Assembly: GCA_963966185.1 (NCBI GenBank)
Contig: CAWZYM010000077.1
Location: 30,001-94,000 of the forward strand
DNA length: 64,000 nt
Origin: Rhabditoides inermis
Taxonomy: Eukaryota; Nematoda; Chromadorea; Rhabditida; Rhabditidae
Direction: 5' to 3'
In this document: positions 56,583 to 64,000 of the stretch, piece by piece
Position numbering within the stretch: position 1 is the first letter of the stretch
Layout: every line of letters begins with the position of its first letter
Translations under genes and position numbers: made by a program
The notes under the pieces: generated by a model
What the model was told of the DNA's origin: nothing
What the model saw: the letters and a program-made list of their open reading frames with translations, nothing else
Databases searched by the model: none

Positions 56583-57965
56583 CTTTCTCTCTCTCTTCTC
56601 TTTCTCTCTCACTCTCTCACTCTCTCTCACCTCTTTCCTTCGTAGACACTTCCTTCACTGCTTCGAGCCGAGTGAAGCGTGCAGCAGATCAAATCAAATA
56701 TTATCTCACGACTAGCGTCGCGCGCCTCCGCACTACATAGGTATACAAGAATAGAAAAATATAGTGTGTTCCCCTTTCTGACCGACAAATTCGGACGGTC
56801 GGAATATTAGACGAAAGATGCGAATATTATGCAAATGTCTCATTTTGCTGTAATTTCTCACACTTGCGCGTTAGCGCGGTCGCTTTCCGCTATGCAATTG
56901 GATCTGATGAAAGTTGCAGACCACTAGTACTTCTTTTATAGTGTACAAAACCTGCTCCATTTGAAATATGTCATACCATTAACATGTCCACATACACTAC
57001 ATACATAGTCATGTCAAAGTTGACATTGGTCATACACTACTACCGTAAACCTCTTGTTTACATGCACTCAAATCAGTTAGGTACACTTTTTTCGGCGGTG
57101 GAAAAAGCTAATTATCTGATTTTTTCACACTAGTTGTATCACATGTGTGCCGAAGTCTCCACAGATCCCGATTTTTCATTTTTGATTTCGTTGAGCCGCA
57201 ATTTCAGTTCATTCAGTTGTATGATTCTCAGAAACAAAAAAAAAGAGATTAGAGGAGACTCAAATTTTCACAGAAACTAACTATTTCATATCCAAAGATA
57301 TTCGCTAATACCTGTACACTGTAACTTTTTTCATAGACCTGTTGCAGAGCTCTATCTTAATAGAGCTTTTCAGTTAGTTACACTTTTTCGGCGGAGGAAA
57401 GAGCAAGAGATGTAGATCCGATTTTTGATTTTTTTTAGCGAGCCGCAAATTCGGTTAACACAAGTACATGATTTCACAAAGTAGCTCATAACACAAAACA
57501 CAATAACCAAAAGACATGTAGAGCTCAACTTTTGACAACAATTGACCGTTCCATATTCGAAAGGGATGTGTGAAAACTAGAATGCCGTATCTACTTTCGT
57601 TTTCTTGTAATTAAGCACTATGCGCGTAATCATTAGAGAGGGCGCGCAGCGCCCTCTCTCTTGGGTTAAAATAAGGCTCGCGCCAGAATTTTCAAGTAGC
57701 GATATCCAAAGGACATGTTAGCAACAATGTGAAGTCTTCCAATTTATGTTGGTTAGATTCGCACGGTTCCATAGGGCAGATCACTAATTGACGGCATCTT
57801 TGTATCTTTTCTCCGAAAGAAGTTATGAGCGATCTCGCACTCGCACTAGGCGAAAGGCCAGCGTGTGGGTGGGTGGGTGGGTGGGTGGGTGTCGTTTCCA
57901 GTCACGCTAGCTGATAGCTAGCCCTCTGCTGGGGGGGCGCGAGAGCACGCGAGAGAGCACGCTGT
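55752..57965. other. Gene-free stretch with dispersed repeat copies
   Basis: No exon is seen. Two related segments start with AGTTAGGTACACTTTTTTCG-type sequence (57075 and 57370) and share later words (GATTTTTGATTT, GAGCCGCAA). A (CT)n tract lies at 56540-56640 and a GGTGGGTGGGTG run near 57870. Confidence 0.5.
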
Positions 57966-58019
57966 TTGGAGAGAGACAGATGTACTTTGGTGGCTGCGAT
58001 CAGTAGGAATTTAGTAAGG

Positions 58020-60050
58020 GGAGAGAGAAAGAGAGAACGAGAGAACGAGAGAACGAGAGAACGATATAACGAGAGAAAAGGAGAAAAAGAGAGGAGGGAA
58101 GGAGGGAAGGAGAGACGGAGAGAACGAGAGAACGAGAGAACGAGAGAAGGATAGAAAGAGAGAACGAGAGAACGAGAGAACCAGAGAAAGAGAGAAAGAT
58201 ATAAAAAGAGAACGAGAGAGCTAGAGAACGAGAGAAAGAGAGAAAGGGAGAAGGAGGGAAGGAGGGATGGAGAGAAGAAGAGAAGGATAGAAAGAGAGAA
58301 CGAGAGAACTAGAGAACGAAAGAAAGAGAGAAAGAGAGAAAGAGAGAAAGAGATAAAGAGAGAACGAGAGAAAGCGAGAACGATATAACGAGAGAATTAG
58401 AGAACGAGAGAAAGAGAGAATGGGAGGAGGAGGGAAGGAGGGAAGGAGAGAAAGAGAGAAAGAGAGAACGAGAAAACGAGAAAACGAGAGAAAGAGAAAA
58501 CCAGAGAAAGGGAGAACGATATAACGAGAGAGCTAGAGAACGAGAGAAAGAGAGAAAGGGAGAAGGAGGGAAGGAGGGATGGAGAGAAGAAGAGAAGGAG
58601 AGAAGGAGAGAACTAGAGAAAAAAGAGAAAGAGAGAAAGAGAGAAAGAGAGAAAGAGAGAAAGAGAGAAAGAGAGAAAGAGAGAAAGAGATAATGAGAGA
58701 ACGAGAGAAAGAGAAACCGATAGAAAGAGAAAACGAGTGAAAGAGAGAACGATATAACGAGAGAACTAGAGAACGAGAGAAAGAGAGAAAGTGAGAAGGC
58801 GGGAAGGAGGGAAGGAAAGAAGGAGAGAACGAGACAACGAGAGAACGAGACAACGAGACAACGAGACAACGAGAGAACGAGAGAACGAGAAAACGAGAGC
58901 ACGAGAGAACGAGAGAAAGAGAGAACGATATAACGATATAACGAGAGAAATAGAGAACGAGAGAAAGAGAGAAAGAGAGAAGGAGAGAAGGAGGGAAGAA
59001 GAGAAGGAGAGACGGAGAGAACGAGAGAACGAGAGAACGAGAGAAGGATAGAAAGAGAGAACGAGATAAAGAGAGAACGAGAGAACGAGAGAACGAGAGA
59101 ACGAGAAAACGAGAGAAAGAGAGAACAAGAGAAAGAGAGAACGAAAGAAAGAGAGAACGATATAACTAGAGAACGAGAGAACGAGAGAAAGAGAGAAGGA
59201 GGGTGGTAGGAGGGAAGGAGGGAAGAAGAGAAGGAGAGACGGAGAGACGGAGAAAACGAGAGAACGAGAGAACGAGAAACGAGAGAACGAGAGAACGAGA
59301 GAACGAGAGAACGAGAGAAAGAGAGAAAGAGAGAAAGAGAGAACGAGAGAAAGAGAGAACTGGAGAACTAGAGAAAAAGAGAAAGGGAGAAGGAGGGAAG
59401 GAGGGAAGGAGAGAAGAAGAGAAGAAGACACGCGAGAACGAGAGAACGAGAGAACGAGAGAACGAGAGAACGAGAGAACGAGAGAACGAGAGAACGAGAG
59501 AACGAGAAAACGAAATAACGAGAGAACTAGATAACGAGAGAACGAGAGAACGAGAGAAAGAGAGAAAGGGAGAAGGGGGGAAGGAGGGAAGGAGAGAAGG
59601 AGAGAAGGAGAGACGGAGAGACGGAGAGAACGAGAGAACGAGAGAACGAGAGAACGAGAGAACGAGAGAACGAGAGAACGAGAGAAAGAGAGAACGAGAG
59701 AAAGAGAGAAAAGAGAGAAAAGAGAGAACGAGAGAAAGAGAGAAAAGAGAGAAAGGGAGAAAGAGAGAACGAGAGAACGAGAGAACTAGAGAACGAGAGA
59801 AAGAGAGAAAGGGATAACGAGAGAACGAGAGAAAGAGAGAACGAGAGAAAGAGAGAACGAGAGAAAGAGAGAAGGAAAGAAGGAGGGAAGGAAGGAAGGA
59901 GGGAAGGAGAGGAGGAGAGGAGGAGAGAAGGGGAGAAGGAGAGAAGGAGGGAAGGAATGGGAGGAGAGAAGGAGGAAAGGAGAGGAGGAGAGAAGGAAAG
60001 AAGGAGGGAAGGAGGGAAGGAATGGAAGGAGAGAACGAGAGAACGAGAAA
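58020..60050 (+). repeat. 2-kb satellite of (GAGAACGA)-type units
   Basis: An imperfect array of GAGAACGA, GAGAAAGA and GGAGGGAA words with no unique sequence. There is a higher-order pattern: blocks of AACGAGAG alternate with GGAGGGAAGGAGGGA blocks every few hundred bases (near 58090, 58250, 58435, 58565, 58800, 58985, 59215, 59390, 59580 and 59880). Open frames on both strands (up to 221 residues of Ser/Leu/Phe) are by-products. Confidence 0.92.
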
Positions 60051-60157
60051 ATATCGAATAAATTGGAAATGAAATTGATGAAATAATGAGAGAAGAACAT
60101 GTTACATGTATGAAGACGAGAGAGAAAATTTCTATGAAATTCAACAAAAGGACATAT

Positions 60158-60649
60158 ATTATCTTTTAAAAGTACTTCCGTAAAAAGTGTTGTTTGTGTT
60201 AACCTGATTCAAGAAAAGCGCATGCATATATTATTAATTTTCGAAAAATCAAATCGTAAACACCTGAACATGAAAACTAACACAAACTTGCTCTTTCAAA
60301 ACGTTGAATAATTTTTGAATAATTAATGTTGAATAATTCCATGTTTTATTTTTTTGACATTTTTATACCTGAAACATTGAGTCAAACAACATCACGAATA
60401 ACATTTTATTTTACTGATAAACCATAAATAATAAACCGCAAAAAAACACTAAATAAACAAAACAATCGTATTATTCTGAATGTTACGTGTAACTATTCTA
60501 TATTCGTTTGAAAGAGCAAGTTTGTGTTAGTTTTCATGTTCAGGTGTTTACGATTTGATTTTTCGAAAATTAATAATATATGCATGCGCTTTTCTTGAAT
60601 CAGGTTAACACAAACAACACTTTTTACGGAAGTACTTTTAAAAGATAAT
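60158..60649. repeat. Palindromic (foldback) element, 143-bp arms
   Basis: The arms 60158-60300 and 60507-60649 are reverse complements with almost no mismatches, around a 206-bp AT-rich spacer. Ends are ATTATCTTTTAAAAGTACTT. There is no coding frame. A miniature inverted-repeat transposon is the simplest reading. A clear target duplication is not seen. Confidence 0.85.
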
Positions 60650-60991
60650 TTAAGTTAGGTACACTTTTTTCGGCGATGGATAGAGTTAGAGAAATGGGGC
60701 TTTGACAGTACATGGTTGACATAGGCCGAGGCTCCATAGAGCCCGATTTTTGATTTTACACTTGATTTTACAGTTGGCTTGATATCGATCGATAAGCACA
60801 GTTTTGATGTCCATAAACCGGTCGCCGTCATTTTATCAGACAACAATGAGCGCATTTGCATGCGCTGTCTAGAAACTGTCTTTGTCGCTCAAAAAAAGGA
60901 ACACACTATAGAAGAATAGTTCATCTTGTTTGTTTTAATGATGATTTCTCTCAGAGTCTCAGCCGAATAGAACGAGTAATCAATCACAAGT

Positions 60992-61286
60992 ATGAACTGC
61001 AGGAAGGTGGCAGCTCTCTCGCTCAACCCCCTACATCCCGTTCACTCTCTTCTCGTCACATCATCTATGGCACGACGTCTGGCACTTCTACAGACGGCCA
61101 TCGATCAGGGAGCGAATGTCATTTTGGAGAGTGAGTGGATAGTTCTGTCTCTCACTTTATCTGCCCTCAGGCGATTCGGGCTGCGCGCGACGTCAGGTGG
61201 TGCATTTGTGCTGCTCACTCATAGAGGTCACATGTGAAGAGTACAAGGAGAACGCTTGTTGGGATACGCTCATTGAGAAGGTGTGA
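60992..61286 (+). CDS. Putative small two-exon gene, 84 residues
   Basis: Exons 60992-61130 and 61171-61286 join in phase across a 40-bp GT-AG intron. The product begins MNCRKVAALSLNPLHPVHSL, has a helix-like MARRLALLQTAIDQGANVIL, and ends in a Cys-containing part (VVHLCCSLIEVTCEEYKENA). No domain is recognised. It might instead be a fragment of a larger or dead gene; the nearby repeats favour caution. Confidence 0.3.
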
Positions 61287-61291
61287 CTGAA

Positions 61292-61543
61292 ATTTCAAAA
61301 CAAACCTGCTCTTTCTAATCGATGAAAAGCGAAGCATTATAATCATTCATCAAGTTACTTATAAAAAGTTAAAAGTACCCTGATAAAAAAAATAAAAGTA
61401 CCCTGATATCAACTGGCAAGGCAACTGACAAAAAAATATATCGAACTATGTTATATGTATGCATGCATGCGTATGAATGCACTGGGATTTTTTTTTATAG
61501 TTACTGAAACATCTTTTGAAAGAGCAGGTTTGTTTTGAAATTC
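61292..61543. repeat. Second palindromic element
   Basis: TTTCAAAACAAACCTGCTCT near 61292 is met by its reverse complement near 61512-61540, with an AT-rich core between. Its arm contains ACAAACCTGCTCTTTC; the larger palindrome at 60.2 kb has ACAAACTTGCTCTTTC at the inner end of its arms. Confidence 0.7.
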
Positions 61544-61550
61544 TCATCAC

Positions 61551-62639
61551 CGTCTCATTGGTGTGTTGTAGATGAATGAGGGTGGTTGAGTGTGCGAGTA
61601 GACTCGGTATCTTCTCCGGTGGGAGTGCCGATATGAGGTCGAGTCGGAATGTGACCGAGAACGGGTACTGTTCCCCGTCAATGATCGCCAGCTGCAATGA
61701 CGTCATTGACTATTCTGCGACGTCATTGGGTGACGTCATACCATCTTGCCGTCCTCTTCCACGACCCGCATGTTGAGTAGATGGACGAGTAGTGGAGGTA
61801 GGGTGGCTCCAATGTTTTCCACCACCAGAGTCGATCCATCTGCGATCGCAGACAGAATGTTCTTGCTCAACTGAAATCGAGTGTTGTTGGTGTGTATGAA
61901 TGGTGACGTCACCTCTTCGCTGTCTGAATTCACGACGATTTTGTTGGGAAGAATGCCGGAAAGGAACGAGATGGCTTCTTCTGGAAAGAACAATGTGAAC
62001 CTGGAGTGTTGGAAGGGGTTGTCATACTCTGAGTGTCACATATGACGACTGGCCGTCGCGCTTTGAGCAGAATGTGCTGGTCGGATAGGGGAGGCAGGTC
62101 GTCGGACTCATTGTACAGGTTCAGGAGGATCAGACGCATAGTGCTCTGCAAGAGTGATGTATGAGAGAAGAGGGGGCGGGGGGGGACGCACCTTCCTCTT
62201 CTTTGTAGGCACGTGAGCGAGGTATTCCAAGAGGACGGCTGTCTTGAGTTGTTTTTGTATGACTATCTCTGCCTCCATCTTACCCTCCCACTTCTCCTTC
62301 TCGCCGCCTGGGAAATATGTTTGGAAAATTGCGAGAAGAATTATCTTGATTCATTCGACTTTTACAGATTCTAAAAGTAGGCAGATTTTTGTTGTCAACG
62401 ATAGTTAAGAGTGTATAGAAAATGCGGAGAATGCGAGAATGTGAGTGGGGAAGACTGGAAGACGGGGAGTGTGGATGCCGAGTGCGACTCTGACCGAGTT
62501 CGACGACTAGTCTCTCGGCCCTGTCCATCTTCACTTCACAGTTGAGTATCTGTGACTGCAGCTCCTGCTTGCGTTGGCTCATCTGAGAGAACTGATCCGA
62601 CAATGACTGCAGCTTCTCCGTCACTTTCTGAAACGACCA

Positions 62640-62676
<37 letters not shown>

Positions 62677-62841
62677 ATCTATCTCTTTCTCCCCCTCTCT
62701 CTCACTCTCTTGCTCTTTTTCTCTCTCCCCTTCTGTACCTGTAGTGCCTTCCTTTTGAGATCCAGTTGTTTCATATGAGTCTTCACTAGCAGTTCTGCTT
62801 TCCGCAGCTTTTCTCTCTTTGGCATTGTAGATGTCGATTGC
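61551..62841 (-). CDS. Dynein heavy chain, partial (stalk CC2 and AAA5)
   Basis: Exons chain in phase from 62841 down to 61551. The order matches the dynein motor: MPKREKLRKAELLVKTHMKQ (the conserved exit from the microtubule-binding tip), a coiled coil ending CEVKMDRAERLVVELGGEKE then KW (the family block L-x-G-G-E-K-x-x-W), then AAA5: LILLNLYNESDDLPPLSDQH, RRPVVICDTQKEAI, LVVENIGATLPPLLVHLL and FSVTFRLDLISALPP. In known dyneins AAA5 continues into AAA6 and a C-terminal domain of some 900 residues. No such exon is seen in the next 5.8 kb, which is repeats. The upstream part (AAA1-4, microtubule-binding domain) must lie beyond the window. The sequence is divergent from cytoplasmic dynein 1; the class is undetermined. 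It is either a gene with very long repeat-filled introns or a truncated copy. Confidence 0.78.
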
Positions 62842-62887
62842 CTGAATGAATAGGCCTCGCCCTTTCTGACTCCGCCCACCTTCACCC

Positions 62888-64000
62888 AATGCGCATGATG
62901 CGCAAGTAGATCGCTTTGGTATCAGACAGTTCTAAAGGCGATGCGCATGATGCGCAAGTAGATCGCTTTGGTATCAGACAGTTCTAAAGGCGATGCGCAT
63001 GATGCGCAGACAATGCGCATGATGCGCAAGTAGATCGCTTTGCTATCAGACAGTTCTAAAGGCAATGCACATGATGCGCAAGTAGATCGCTTTGGTATCA
63101 GACAGTTCTAAAGGCGATGCGCATGATGCGCAAGTAGATCGCTTTGGTATCAGACAGTTCTAAAGGCGATGCGCATGATGCGCAGACAATGCGCATGATG
63201 CGCAAGTAGATCGCTTTGTTATCAGACAGTTCTAAAGGCAATGCACATGATGCGCAAGTAGATCGCTTTGCTATCATACAGTTCTAATGGCGATGCGCAT
63301 GATGCGCAGGAACATCGCTTTGCTATCAGACAGTTCTAAAAGCGATGCGCATGATGCGCAGGTAGATCGCTTTGCTATCAGACAGTTCTAAAGGCGATGC
63401 GCATGATGCGCAAGCAGATCGCTTTGCTATCATACAGTTCTAAAGGCGATGCGCATGATGCGCAGGTAGATCGCTTTGCTATCAGACAGTTTTAAAGGCG
63501 TTGCGCATGATGCGCAGACAATGCGCATGATGCGCAAATAGATCGCTTTGGTATTATACAGTTCTGAAGGCGATGCGCATGATGCGCAGGCAGATCGCTT
63601 TGCTATCAGACAGTTCTAAAGGCGATGCGCATGATGCGCAAGTAGATAGCTTCGCTATTAGACAGTTCTAAAAACGATGCGCATGATGCGCAGACAATGC
63701 GCATGATGCGCAAGTAGATCGCTTTGCTATCATACAGTTCTAAAGGCAATGCGCATGATACGCAGGTAGATTGCTTTGCTATCAGACAGTTCTAAAGGCG
63801 ATGCGCATGATGCGCAGACAATGCGCATGATGCGCAAGTAGATCGCTTTGGTATCAGACAGTTCTAAAGGCGATGCGCATGATGCGCAGACAATGCGCAT
63901 GATGCGCAAATAGATCGCTTTGGTATTATACAGTTCTGAAGGCGATGCGCATGATGCGCAGGCAGATCGCTTTGCTATCAGACAGTTCTAAAGGCGATGC
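62888..64000 (+). repeat. 52-bp minisatellite with palindromic core, runs off the window
   Basis: About 20 units of 52 bp: GATGCGCATGATGCGCAAGT followed by AGATCGCTTTGGTATCAGAC and AGTTCTAAAGGC. Some units carry an 18-bp insertion that repeats the core (GACAATGCGCATGATGCGCA). The core TGCGCATGATGCGCA is a perfect 15-base palindrome around its central G. Variants G/C in GCTTTGGTAT or GCTTTGCTAT recur in patterns that suggest multi-unit duplication. It lies where an upstream intron of the dynein gene would be. Confidence 0.93.

Noticed and set aside
58309..60147. ORFs of 197-221 residues on both strands in the satellite
   Set aside because: Low-complexity translation of (GAGAACGA)n; no starts or splice context.
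62888..64000. CRISPR-like array
   Set aside because: Repeats are contiguous tandem units with no unique spacers, in a eukaryotic genome.

Overview
The window looks like nuclear DNA of a free-living nematode, probably a rhabditid or diplogastrid. Coding exons are short (mostly 50-200 nt), introns are small GT-AG introns, and TTTCAG-type acceptors lie just upstream of several start codons. Recognisable products have close worm counterparts: a nanos CCHC protein, a vWA/ZP cuticlin, a serpentine receptor, a peroxisomal alkyl-DHAP synthase ending in SKL, rabaptin-5, a GMAP-210 golgin, UDP-glycosyltransferases and a dynein heavy chain. (GA)n/(CT)n tracts fill many introns and intergenic stretches. 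No database search was possible. Exon calls come from splice-site phase and residue patterns read by eye, so gene spans are more certain than every internal boundary.

Layout. 0-7 kb (minus strand): two unrecognised genes and a small RING-finger gene. 7.3-9.05 kb: a 63-bp minisatellite followed by a decayed DNA-transposon copy. 9.56-15.95 kb (minus): alkylglycerone-phosphate synthase, about 20 exons; one intron holds a complete serpentine receptor gene on the other strand and another holds tRNA-Arg(CCT) and tRNA-Gln(CTG). 16.7-17.6 kb (plus): nanos. 18.2-24.3 kb: a tail-to-tail inverted duplication of a UGT gene; the plus copy is broken by a frameshift, a lost acceptor and a 740-bp transposon, while the minus copy looks intact and keeps the empty insertion site.

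25-33.8 kb (minus): a large secreted or membrane protein with a Pro-rich start, Thr/Glu mucin-like and Lys/Glu segments, a vWA domain, a ZP domain and a C-terminal membrane helix. 37.6-41.3 kb (plus): an unrecognised charged protein. 41.6-50.7 kb: divergently placed rabaptin-5-like (minus) and GMAP-210-like (plus) membrane-traffic genes. 51.5-51.8 kb: a small membrane protein. 52-55.75 kb: two divergent paralogous Cys/His-rich genes sharing a 228-bp promoter region; one carries a run of about 47 Lys-Asp-Lys-Glu repeats.

55.8-61.5 kb is almost gene-free: a dispersed repeat, about 2 kb of (GAGAACGA)-type satellite and two palindromic elements. 61.5-62.8 kb (minus) encodes the second stalk helix and AAA5 of a dynein heavy chain, and a 52-bp minisatellite runs from 62.89 kb to the window end. 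The clearest new material is the UGT palindrome with its transposon and tRNA-like terminal repeats, the divergent Cys/His pair, and the palindromic elements in the repeat region.
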